From positions 1 through 35,204 of the forward strand of contig JANXTL010000113.1 in the NCBI GenBank assembly GCA_025352375.1: a stretch of DNA of 35,204 nt. Reading direction: 5' to 3'. This stretch comes from Acetobacteraceae bacterium. Its GTDB lineage: Bacteria; Pseudomonadota; Alphaproteobacteria; Acetobacterales; Acetobacteraceae. This document shows positions 14,347-22,635 of this stretch, piece after piece (position 1 is the stretch's first letter; every line of letters begins with the position of its first letter). The notes beneath the pieces were generated by a model, which saw only the letters and a program-made list of their open reading frames with translations, searched no databases and had not been told where the DNA came from. The translations under genes were made by a program, and so were the position numbers.

Positions 14347-16794
14347 ATGAATATGATCGCACCCATCCGCCGGCGCTTGGTCCTTGTCGGCAACGGCATG
14401 GCCGGGGTCCGGACCCTGGAGGAAATTCTGCGCCGCACACCGCATGCGTTCAGCATGACGGTGTTCGGGGCGGAGCCGTTCGGAAACTACGACAGGATCA
14501 TGCTCTCTCCCGTTTTGGCGGGGGAGAAGCGGTTCGAAGACATCGTGACGCACGGCCGGGATTGGTACGAGCAAAATGGCATCGAACTGATCGCCGGGGA
14601 ACCGGTCGTGAGAATCGACAGGGGCGCTCACATCGTTACGGGATTAAACGGAACACCGCGTCCCTACGATATTTTGGTGATCGCCACGGGATCCAACCCG
14701 GTGATTATTCCGGTTCCAGGGCATAAGCTGCCGGGGGTGATCGCGTTCCGCGATATCGCGGACGTGGAGACGATGGTGGCGGCGGCGCGCGGCGGGCAAA
14801 GCAACGCCGTGGTCATCGGCGGCGGGCTGCTGGGACTCGAGGCGGCCAACGGCCTGTTGCGCAACGGTATGAACACCACCGTTCTGCATCTGATGCCGAC
14901 TTTGATGGAGCGACAGCTCGATCCGGTATCGGCAACGATGCTGAAATCCGACCTGGAACGCCGCGGCCTGACGGTCATCACCGAGGCGAATACAAAGGCA
15001 ATCCTCGGGACCGATCGTGTGGAATCGGTGGAACTGGCCGACGGTTCCATCCTGCCCGCCGATCTGGTGGTAATGGCGGTCGGTATTCGCCCCAGCACCG
15101 CGCTGGCACAAGAGGCCGGTCTTACCTGCAACCGTGGGATCGTGGTCGACGACGGCATGGCCACGTCCGACCCCGCGATCTACGCGGTCGGCGAGTGCGT
15201 CGAACATCGCGGTGCCCTTTTTGGCCTCGTGGCGCCACTATGGGATCAGGCAAAGGTCGCCGCGGATCGTATCGGCCAGGTCGCCGAAACCGACTACGTG
15301 CCGGCGATATCGGGCACCCGCCTGAAGGTGACGGGGATCGACATGTTCTCGGCCGGGGATTTCACCGGCGACGACCGCTCCGAGGACATCGTCTTCCGCG
15401 ACGCCGCCCGCGGCGTGCACAAAAAGCTGGTCCTGCGCGATGAAAAGCTGATTGGCGCAGTGCTGTATGGCGACGCGCAGGATGCCGGCTGGTATTTCGA
15501 CCTGATCCGCAACAGCACCGATATTTCGGCGTTCCGCGACCTGCTGGTCTTCGGCCCGGCCGCGGCCGGCGTGCCGCAAGGCGGTGGCGTGGAATTCCTG
15601 CCCGATACAGCAGAAATTTGCGGCTGCAACGGCGTGTCCAAGGGCCGCATCCTCACTGCGATTTACGAGCACAAGCTGACGTCCGTCGAGGAGGTGCGGG
15701 CGCGCACCAAGGCGTCCGCGTCGTGCGGCAGTTGCACCTGCCATGTGGAATTGTTGCTGACCCTGGCAGTGGGTTCCGCCTACGACGCGACACCTCGGGT
15801 CAAGCCGATGTGCGCCTGCACCACCCACGGCCACGATGCCGTGCGGGCGGAAATAACCGGAAAAAATCTGCAAACAATCCCCAACGTCATGCAAGCATTG
15901 GGTTGGAGCACCCCGGACGGCTGCGCATCCTGCCGCCCCGCGCTGAATTTTTATCTGTTGTGCGCTTGGCCCGGGGCGTATCGGGACGACGCCCGCTCGC
16001 GCTTCGTCAATGAGCGGATGCACGCCAACATTCAGAAAGACGGCACCTATTCGGTGGTCCCGCGCATGTGGGGCGGGGTAACGACATCCGCCGAATTGCG
16101 CGCGATCGCCGATGTCGTCGACAAGCACGGCATTCCCTCGGTGAAGGTCACCGGCGGTCAGCGCATCGACCTGTTGGGCGTGCGGAAAGAACAACTGCCG
16201 GATGTCTGGCGCGACCTGAACGCCGCCGGGATGGTATCCGGCCACGCCTACGGCAAGGCATTACGCACCGTGAAAACCTGCGTCGGGTCGGAATGGTGCC
16301 GCTTCGGCACGCAGGATTCCACCGCCATGGGCATCGCGCTGGAGAAAATGACCTGGGGCAGCTGGACCCCGCACAAGACCAAAATGGCGGTATCGGGCTG
16401 CCCGCGTAACTGCGCGGAAGCCACCATCAAGGATTTCGGTGCCATCGCGACCGAAAGCGGTTGGGACCTGCACGTCGGCGGCAACGGCGGCATAACGGTT
16501 CGTGTCACCGATCTGCTGACCAAGGTCGCGACGGAAGACGAAGTGCTGGAATACGCCGCCGCCTTCATGCAGCTCTATCGGGAGGAAGCCCGTTACCTGG
16601 AGCGCACGGCGCCATGGATCGAACGGGTCAGCATCGATTATGTCCGCGCCCGTATTGTCGCCGATCCCGGCGCCCGCAAGCTGTTGCACGACCGCTTCAT
16701 CGAAGGCCAGCGCCATGCCCAGCGCGATCCCTGGGCGGATCGTGCGGCTGGGGTGGAAGCACACGAGTTCGCGGCCTTGGCGACGGTGGCGTAA
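14347..16794 (+). CDS. nirB: Assimilatory NAD(P)H nitrite reductase, large subunit
   Basis: An 815-residue cytoplasmic enzyme that reduces nitrite to ammonium. Domains in order: FAD/NAD-binding pyridine nucleotide-disulfide reductase part (about 8-310, with LVVMAVGIRP and GIVVDDGMATSDPAIYAVGE); a BFD-like [2Fe-2S] module with Cys425/427/460/463; a second Cys set, 489/491/526/529; a ferredoxin-like half-domain (about 565-630); and the siroheme/[4Fe-4S] domain with Cys645, Cys651, Cys685 and Cys689 in CVGSEWC and GCPRNC. AAAGGGG lies just upstream. The gene is 21 nt after the transporter and 5 nt before nirD. The siroheme comes from the SUMT at the end of the operon. Confidence 0.96.
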   Translation: MNMIAPIRRRLVLVGNGMAGVRTLEEILRRTPHAFSMTVFGAEPFGNYDRIMLSPVLAGEKRFEDIVTHGRDWYEQNGIELIAGEPVVRIDRGAHIVTGLNGTPRPYDILVIATGSNPVIIPVPGHKLPGVIAFRDIADVETMVAAARGGQSNAVVIGGGLLGLEAANGLLRNGMNTTVLHLMPTLMERQLDPVSATMLKSDLERRGLTVITEANTKAILGTDRVESVELADGSILPADLVVMAVGIRPSTALAQEAGLTCNRGIVVDDGMATSDPAIYAVGECVEHRGALFGLVAPLWDQAKVAADRIGQVAETDYVPAISGTRLKVTGIDMFSAGDFTGDDRSEDIVFRDAARGVHKKLVLRDEKLIGAVLYGDAQDAGWYFDLIRNSTDISAFRDLLVFGPAAAGVPQGGGVEFLPDTAEICGCNGVSKGRILTAIYEHKLTSVEEVRARTKASASCGSCTCHVELLLTLAVGSAYDATPRVKPMCACTTHGHDAVRAEITGKNLQTIPNVMQALGWSTPDGCASCRPALNFYLLCAWPGAYRDDARSRFVNERMHANIQKDGTYSVVPRMWGGVTTSAELRAIADVVDKHGIPSVKVTGGQRIDLLGVRKEQLPDVWRDLNAAGMVSGHAYGKALRTVKTCVGSEWCRFGTQDSTAMGIALEKMTWGSWTPHKTKMAVSGCPRNCAEATIKDFGAIATESGWDLHVGGNGGITVRVTDLLTKVATEDEVLEYAAAFMQLYREEARYLERTAPWIERVSIDYVRARIVADPGARKLLHDRFIEGQRHAQRDPWADRAAGVEAHEFAALATVA

Positions 16795-16799
16795 CGCAT

Positions 16800-17126
16800 A
16801 TGGATACCGCGACCGCGACACTCTGGAAACACATCGGCACGATCGACGATATTCCTCGGCTGGGCAGCCGCACCGTCACCACCGACGGCGACGATATCGC
16901 GGTGTTCCGTCTGGCGGACGACCGCGTGTTCGCCCTCTACGACCGCTGCCCGCACAAGGCTGGCAAACTGTCGCAGGGCATAGTGCACGGGGAGTCCGTC
17001 ACCTGTCCGCTGCACAACTGGGTCATCGGATTGACCGACGGTCAGGCGCAAAGCCCGGACGAGGGTTGCGCCCGAACCGTTCCCGCCCGGCTCGACGGAC
17101 GCTCGATATTCCTGGAGGTGTCATGA
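16800..17126 (+). CDS. nirD: Nitrite reductase small subunit, Rieske-type
   Basis: A 108-residue Rieske-fold partner of NirB. Unlike the E. coli NirD, in which the cluster ligands are lost, this one keeps the full set: CPHKAG (Cys-x-His) and CPLHNW (Cys-x2-His), 17-18 residues apart. It could therefore carry a real [2Fe-2S] cluster and take part in electron transfer, like NasE-type small subunits. The frame extends upstream inside nirB, but ATG 16800 follows the nirB stop by 5 nt and starts the family sequence. Its stop overlaps the next gene's ATG (ATGA). Confidence 0.92.
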   Translation: MDTATATLWKHIGTIDDIPRLGSRTVTTDGDDIAVFRLADDRVFALYDRCPHKAGKLSQGIVHGESVTCPLHNWVIGLTDGQAQSPDEGCARTVPARLDGRSIFLEVS

Positions 17127-19759
17127 TCCACACGGCATGCCCTTATTGCGGTGTCGGCTGCGGGGTCGTCGCGCGTCCCGACGGTGTCATCGCGGCGGAC
17201 GTCGCGCATCCCTCGAATCGCGGGCGCCTGTGCTCCAAGGGCGCGGCGTTGGCGCTGACTTTGGACAATAGCGGCCGGCTGACACACCCGATCATCGGCG
17301 GCAAACCCGCCAGTTGGGACGATGCGATGGGCCTCGTCGCCTTGAAGTTCCGCCGCACCATCGATCTGCACGGACCCGATAGTGTGGCATTTTACGTCTC
17401 CGGCCAGTGCCTGACCGAGGACTACTACGTCGCCAACAAGTTGATGAAAGGTTTTATCGGTAGCGGCAATATCGACACAAATTCCCGCCTGTGCATGGCA
17501 TCGTCCGTCGCCGGGCATGTCCGGGCCTTCGGGGAAGACGTGGTCCCCGGCGTGTACGAGGACTGGGAAGAAGCCGACCTCGTGGTCCTGGTCGGAAGCA
17601 ACGCCGCCTGGTGCCACCCGGTGCTGCATCAGCGCCTGCTGGCGGCGAAGGCGGCACATGGGACGAAGATCGTGGTCCTGGACCCCCGCCGTACCGCCAC
17701 CGCCGAGGCCGCCGATCTGCATCTGCCGCTCGCCGCGGGCAGCGACGTGGCACTGTTCAATGGACTGCTGGCCTTCCTCAAAGGCATCGGCCGCATCGAC
17801 CAAGCGTGGGTCGCGCGCCATGCTAACGGGTTGGAGGCAGCGCTGGACGCCGCCGGCCCCGACGACACCGAAATGACCGCCGCCATCTGCGGTCTGGACC
17901 CCGAGTTGCTCGAGACATTCTACGAAATGTTCGCCCGCACCGACCGGGTGATGACGGTGTATTCGCAGGGGGTGAACCAGTCCTCGGTCGGCACCGACAA
18001 GGTCAACGCCATCGTCAACTGCCACTTGGCGACGGGACGGATCGGGCGGCCCGGTATGGGCCCGTTCTCGGTGACCGGCCAGCCCAACGCCATGGGCGGG
18101 CGGGAGGTCGGGGGGCTGGCCAACCAGCTCGCCGCGCACATGAAGTTCGACGACCCCGCCGACCGCGATGCGCTGACCCGGTTCTGGAAGGCGCCGTCGC
18201 TGACCCCAAAACCCGGCCTGAAAGCCGTGGATCTATTCGATGCTGTGGCCGACGGGAAAATAAAGGCGTTGTGGATCGTCGCCACCAACCCCGCCGATAG
18301 CCTGCCGCGCACCGACCGCGTGCGTGCGGCCTTGGCGAAGTGCCCCTTCGTTGTGGTGTCCGACTGCTGGGATACCGATACGACCGCTTTCGCCGATGTG
18401 GTGCTGCCCGCATCCGCCTGGGGGGAGAAGGATGGCACCGTCACCAACTCCGAACGCCGCATCTCCCGCCAGCGGCCGTTCCGTCCCGCCCCCGGCGATG
18501 CCCGCGCGGACTGGTGGATGTTCGCCGAGGTCGGGCGCCGGATGGGCTGGGAGGCCGCATTCGCCTGGCAGACCCCAGCCGCCGTGTTCCGTGAGCATGC
18601 CGCGTTATCCGGCTTCGAAAATCACGGACGTAGGGTCTTCGATATCGGCGGTTTGGCCGACCTGGACGATGAGGCTTACGACGCCTTGCTCCCCGTGCGC
18701 TGGCCGGCGCCCGCCGGTTTCGTGGGGGAGGGCGGGCGTCTGTTCGGCCAGGGAGGCTTCCCCACCGCCGACGGCAAAGCGCGCTTCGTTGCCACGCCGT
18801 TCCAGGGATTGCCCGAGCGCGGCGCGCATGGGTTCCTGCTGAACACCGGCCGGGTGCGCGATCAGTGGCACACCATGACCCGCACCGGGTTGGCGCCGTC
18901 GCTGATGGCCCATACCCCAGAACCGCTGCTCACCCTGCATCCGGCCGACGCCGCCGCATTGGGCATCGAACCGAACGGCCTGGTCCGCCTGTCCACTGAC
19001 GAGGGCGAGGTCATCCTGCGCGCCGATGCCAGGCATTCCCAGAGACGCGGCGAGATCTACGCGCCAATGCATTGGACCGACCTGTTCGCGTCCACCGGTC
19101 CGCTGAGCCGCGCGGTTGGGGCGCGGGTGGACCCGGTGTCGGGGCAGCCGGAGATGAAGGCGACACCGGCCAGCCTCGCGCCGGTCGCGTCCCATTTTCA
19201 CGGCCTGCTGCTCCGCCGCTTCGGCGCCGCGCTGCCGGATGTCTGCCACTGGGTGCGGATACCGGTGGATACCGGCCAACTCTACCGCCTGACCGGGCTG
19301 CGGGCACTGCCGGCCGGCGACGATCTGGTCCAGTTCGCTCAGTTACTGCTGGCAGCACCCGCCGCGGCCGAGTGGATCGAGGTCTCCGATACGCGCCGGG
19401 GCGTTCTCCGCATCGCGGCGCTCGTGGATGGGGTCCTCGACGCCTGCCTCTTCCTGGCCCGAGACCCCGCCAGCCTGCCGCAAGAAGCCGCCATCACCCC
19501 AATGCTCGGCGCCCCGGTCCCCGATGCCGCGCGTGCCCGGTTGCTCGCCGGCCGCCCACAGGACCCGATGGCGTCGGAGGGACCGAGGGTCTGCGCCTGC
19601 TTCGGTGTGTCCCGCGACGCGGTCCGCCACGCCGCGGTAACCCATCGGCTGCGCACGGTGGCCGAGATCGGCGTGGTATTACGGGCCGGCACCAACTGCG
19701 GGTCCTGCATCCCCGAAATAGAGGAGATCCTGCGCGATGTCCGCATGCCCGCCGGCTGA
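17123..19759 (+). CDS. nasA: Assimilatory nitrate reductase, catalytic subunit
   Basis: An 878-residue molybdopterin oxidoreductase that reduces nitrate to nitrite in the cytoplasm. The N-terminal [4Fe-4S] ligands are Cys6, Cys9, Cys13 (CPYCGVGC) and Cys37 (RLCSKG). Typical bis-MGD segments are NSRLCMASSVAG, YSQGVNQSSVGTDKVNAIVN, TGRIGRPGMGPFSVTGQPNAMGGREVG and WGEKDGTVTNSERRISRQR. There is a C-terminal BFD-like [2Fe-2S] domain with Cys824, Cys826, Cys859 and Cys862, as in the Klebsiella NasA and unlike short NarB. The electron donor (NasB/NasC or ferredoxin) is not encoded in the window. The last 23 nt overlap the SUMT gene, implying translational coupling. Confidence 0.95.
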   Translation: MIHTACPYCGVGCGVVARPDGVIAADVAHPSNRGRLCSKGAALALTLDNSGRLTHPIIGGKPASWDDAMGLVALKFRRTIDLHGPDSVAFYVSGQCLTEDYYVANKLMKGFIGSGNIDTNSRLCMASSVAGHVRAFGEDVVPGVYEDWEEADLVVLVGSNAAWCHPVLHQRLLAAKAAHGTKIVVLDPRRTATAEAADLHLPLAAGSDVALFNGLLAFLKGIGRIDQAWVARHANGLEAALDAAGPDDTEMTAAICGLDPELLETFYEMFARTDRVMTVYSQGVNQSSVGTDKVNAIVNCHLATGRIGRPGMGPFSVTGQPNAMGGREVGGLANQLAAHMKFDDPADRDALTRFWKAPSLTPKPGLKAVDLFDAVADGKIKALWIVATNPADSLPRTDRVRAALAKCPFVVVSDCWDTDTTAFADVVLPASAWGEKDGTVTNSERRISRQRPFRPAPGDARADWWMFAEVGRRMGWEAAFAWQTPAAVFREHAALSGFENHGRRVFDIGGLADLDDEAYDALLPVRWPAPAGFVGEGGRLFGQGGFPTADGKARFVATPFQGLPERGAHGFLLNTGRVRDQWHTMTRTGLAPSLMAHTPEPLLTLHPADAAALGIEPNGLVRLSTDEGEVILRADARHSQRRGEIYAPMHWTDLFASTGPLSRAVGARVDPVSGQPEMKATPASLAPVASHFHGLLLRRFGAALPDVCHWVRIPVDTGQLYRLTGLRALPAGDDLVQFAQLLLAAPAAAEWIEVSDTRRGVLRIAALVDGVLDACLFLARDPASLPQEAAITPMLGAPVPDAARARLLAGRPQDPMASEGPRVCACFGVSRDAVRHAAVTHRLRTVAEIGVVLRAGTNCGSCIPEIEEILRDVRMPAG

Positions 19760-20567
19760 TCGCGGCCAAAGCAAGCACCGCCCCCTCCCCTTAAGGGAGG
19801 CGGCCGGGGGGAGGGGGCCCGGCCGCGCCACATTGGTCGGCGCCGGCCCCGGCGACCCCGATTTGCTGACGCTCCGCGCCGTGAAGGCAATCCAATCCGC
19901 CGACGTGGTGCTGTTCGACGCGTTGATCGACGCCTCGATCCTGGATCTTGCCCCGCCGGGCGCCCGCCGCATCGACGTCGGTAAACGCTGCGGCCGGCAC
20001 GCGATGCAGCAAAGCGCTATCAACAAGTTGATTGTGCGGGAGGCTCTGTCCGGCGCCCATGTCGTGCGCCTCAAAGGCGGCGACCCCTTCGTTTTCGGAC
20101 GCGGCGGGGAGGAGCTGGACTCCCTGCGCCTCGCCGGTGTCCCGGTCGAGGTCGTCCCCGGCGTCACCGCCGCCTGTGCCGCCGCCGCCAGCCTACAAAT
20201 CCCCCTGACGCACCGGGATGTCGCGCGATCCGTCCATTTCGTGACCGGACACGGCAGCGACGGCACCGTTCCAGGACACGACTGGACCGCTTTGGCGCGG
20301 TCCGGCGGCACCATCGCGGCTTACATGGCAGGGCGGACGCTGCCAGTGGTGGCCGAGCGGCTGATGGCGGCGGGCATGGCGGGATCGACACCGGCGGTGG
20401 CGGTGGAGAATGCTTCCCGCGCCGGGGAACGGCGGTTGTTCGGCACGCTGGCGGAATTGCCGCGGCTGCTGGCGCAAGCCGGGTTTACCGGGCCGACGCT
20501 GGTGTTGATCGGGGCGGTTGTTGGGCTGGCCGAGGAAGCGGCGGCGTTTGAGCGGCTGGCGGCATAG
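19737..20567 (+). CDS. cobA: Uroporphyrinogen-III C-methyltransferase (SUMT) with a repeat-derived N-terminus
   Basis: A 276-residue enzyme that methylates uroporphyrinogen III to precorrin-2, the entry to siroheme (needed by NirB) and cobalamin. Family motifs are VGAGPGDPDLLTLRAV, VVRLKGGDPFVFGRGGEE, VEVVPGVTAACAAAA and PLTHRDVARSVHFVTGH. No CysG-type dehydrogenase/ferrochelatase domain is attached. The only in-frame ATG before the catalytic core is 19737, inside the nasA tail. The first 31 residues are foreign to the family, and about residues 14-27 are encoded by a REP-like GC palindrome. A non-ATG start closer to the core (for example TTG 19833) is possible. Confidence 0.92.
   Translation: MSACPPADRGQSKHRPLPLREAAGGRGPGRATLVGAGPGDPDLLTLRAVKAIQSADVVLFDALIDASILDLAPPGARRIDVGKRCGRHAMQQSAINKLIVREALSGAHVVRLKGGDPFVFGRGGEELDSLRLAGVPVEVVPGVTAACAAAASLQIPLTHRDVARSVHFVTGHGSDGTVPGHDWTALARSGGTIAAYMAGRTLPVVAERLMAAGMAGSTPAVAVENASRAGERRLFGTLAELPRLLAQAGFTGPTLVLIGAVVGLAEEAAAFERLAA
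19777..19817. repeat. REP-like GC-rich palindrome, copy 2, inside the cobA reading frame
   Basis: It has the same organisation and orientation as the copy at 153-193: ACCGCCCCCTCCCC, a short loop (TTAA), GGGAGG, then GGCCGGGGGGAGGGGG. It begins 17 nt after the nasA stop codon, so it probably arrived in the nasA-cobA junction. It stays open in the cobA frame and is translated if ATG 19737 is used. The stem could also affect translation of cobA or stabilise the upstream mRNA. Confidence 0.65.
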
Positions 20568-20631
20568 GCCGAATATAATCGCTTGAGCCAAACCGCGCCG
20601 GACGATATCAATCGTACGGAGGTTCCTAGCG

Positions 20632-22632
20632 ATGCACGCCCGCCGCACCGAGCAAACGCGACCCTTCCGTCATGCGCTTCGTGGCCGCGTCATCGCATTG
20701 CTGCTGCTGGCGGCCATTTTGCTCAATCCGGTTCTCGCGATCGCACAAGAGCGCGTTGCTCTGGTCGTGGGTGTCGGAGCCTACCAGAATGTCGGTAAGC
20801 TGGCGAACCCCCCGAACGATGCTCGGCTGATCGCCGAAGCCCTCAAGAAACTGTCATTCGATACCCAGGTCGTCGTCGATCCGACGTACGAGGATATGAA
20901 GCATGCGTTGCGCGATTTCGGGCTGAGACTGGCGCCGGCCAAGGTTGCGTTGTTTTTCTACGCTGGGCATGGGGTGCAGGTCGCGGGCCGGAACTATCTG
21001 TTGCCGGTCAATGCGAAGCTGGTGCGCGAGCAGGATCTCCGTTACGAAGCTTTCGACATGCAGGCGGTTTTGGAGGAAATGGACGGGCCCGGCCGCGTCA
21101 ATCTGATTTTCCTCGACGCCTGCCGGAACGATCCGCAATTGGCGCGTTCGTTGGCGATGCATATGGGAAGCCGATCCGCGCTGGTCGGTCGCGGCCTCGC
21201 CGGGATCGATACGAACCGGGCCAGCACTTTGATCGCCTTCGCCACCGCGCCCGGTGAAATCGCGGCCGACGGTTCGGGCGCCGATAGCCCCTTTTCGACC
21301 GCCTTGGCGCAGCACATCGGGACCGCGGGGTTGGATGTCCGGCAAATGCTCACCCGGGTCCGAGCAGATGTGAAGGCGGCGACTGCGAATGTGCAGGTGC
21401 CCTGGGTGAATGAAAGCCTGGATGCCGATTTCTATTTCGTGCCAGCCACCGCTCCGGCCGTTGCGCCGCCCGCCGTTCCGGCCGTTGTGCCGCCGACGCC
21501 TTCTGCCGCGTCGGGGGTGACGGCGGAGATGATGTTTTGGCAGTCGATCGAAACCAATGGCGGCGGGCCGGAGTTCCAGGCATATTTGCAGCAATTCCCG
21601 AATGGTACGTTCGCGCCCTTAGCGCGCGCCCGGTTGGCGGCGGTGGCGTCCGCGCGGCCGGTTCCGCTTCCGGCTGAAAAACTCGCGGTCGCGCCGCCCC
21701 AAGACTGCGATCGGCTGGCGCAGCCTTCCTACAATGCTCTCGGGCGTGGGCTAACGCTCGTCTCGGGCGTCGAGTTTGAAAAACTCGATACAAGCGCGGT
21801 GCTGAATGCCTGCGACCGCGCGATCGGGGACTTCCCGGATGAGGTTCGATTTCAGTTATGGCGTGGTCGCGCGTTGGTTAAACTCGGTCGTGACGCCGAG
21901 GCGGCAACATTGTTCCGCCGCTATTCCGATCAGGGTAACGCTGTGGCACAGGCCACCCTGGGCGTAATGTACAGCCTGGGTCGCGGTGTGCCCAACGACC
22001 CTGCGGAGGCCGTGCGTCTGTACCGATTGGCTGTTGATCGGGGGTTGCCGATGGCGCAAGCCAATTTGGCCGAGATGTACCAAATGGGACGGGGTGTATC
22101 GCAAGATTCAGACGAAGCAGCCAGGCTCTTACGCTTAGCCGCGGACCAGGGCTACGCACTTGCTCAGACCAGTCTCGGGTGGATGAATCAATACGGCAAA
22201 GGCATCCCAACAAACGCTGCCGAAGCGGTGCGTTGGTATCGGCTTGCCTCCGATCAAGGGTTTAGCAGGGGACAAGCAAGCCTGGCGACCATGTACTACC
22301 TGGGCAGTGGCGTAAGCCAAAACTACAACGAAGCCGCCCGCCTGTTTCGTATCGCCGCCGATCGAGGCGATTCCCAAGCTCAGAACGGCCTGGGTTTCAT
22401 GTACCGATATGGCAACGGTATGTCGCAAAACTACAACGAGGCCGTCCGCCTGTTCCGCCTCGCCGCCGACCAAGGTCTTGCCGATGGGCAGCTCAATCTT
22501 GGCTTCATGTATTACAATGGGTGGGGAGTCGCCGCCAACCGCGCCGAGGGCATACGCCTCGCGCGTCTCGCGGCAAGGCAGGGCAATGAGTTGGCCCAAA
22601 AGACTCTGCGCGATATCCACCAGACTTGGTAA
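20632..22632 (+). CDS. Exported caspase-fold protease with C-terminal Sel1 repeats
   Basis: A 666-residue protein. Residues 18-38 form a hydrophobic signal or anchor segment after an Arg-rich N-terminus. The peptidase C14 (p20) domain runs from about 40 to 270, with the catalytic His113 in YAGHG and Cys164 in LDACRNDP; both are present, so it should be active. A Pro/Ala/Val linker (272-295) leads to a middle region with a YLQQFPNGTFAPLARARL segment (about 318-336). Six Sel1-like TPR repeats of 36 residues follow (about 437-652). Sel1 repeats usually bind other proteins. CGGAGG lies upstream of ATG 20632. Neighbours give no clue to the substrate. Confidence 0.9.
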   Translation: MHARRTEQTRPFRHALRGRVIALLLLAAILLNPVLAIAQERVALVVGVGAYQNVGKLANPPNDARLIAEALKKLSFDTQVVVDPTYEDMKHALRDFGLRLAPAKVALFFYAGHGVQVAGRNYLLPVNAKLVREQDLRYEAFDMQAVLEEMDGPGRVNLIFLDACRNDPQLARSLAMHMGSRSALVGRGLAGIDTNRASTLIAFATAPGEIAADGSGADSPFSTALAQHIGTAGLDVRQMLTRVRADVKAATANVQVPWVNESLDADFYFVPATAPAVAPPAVPAVVPPTPSAASGVTAEMMFWQSIETNGGGPEFQAYLQQFPNGTFAPLARARLAAVASARPVPLPAEKLAVAPPQDCDRLAQPSYNALGRGLTLVSGVEFEKLDTSAVLNACDRAIGDFPDEVRFQLWRGRALVKLGRDAEAATLFRRYSDQGNAVAQATLGVMYSLGRGVPNDPAEAVRLYRLAVDRGLPMAQANLAEMYQMGRGVSQDSDEAARLLRLAADQGYALAQTSLGWMNQYGKGIPTNAAEAVRWYRLASDQGFSRGQASLATMYYLGSGVSQNYNEAARLFRIAADRGDSQAQNGLGFMYRYGNGMSQNYNEAVRLFRLAADQGLADGQLNLGFMYYNGWGVAANRAEGIRLARLAARQGNELAQKTLRDIHQTW

Positions 22633-22635
22633 GCC

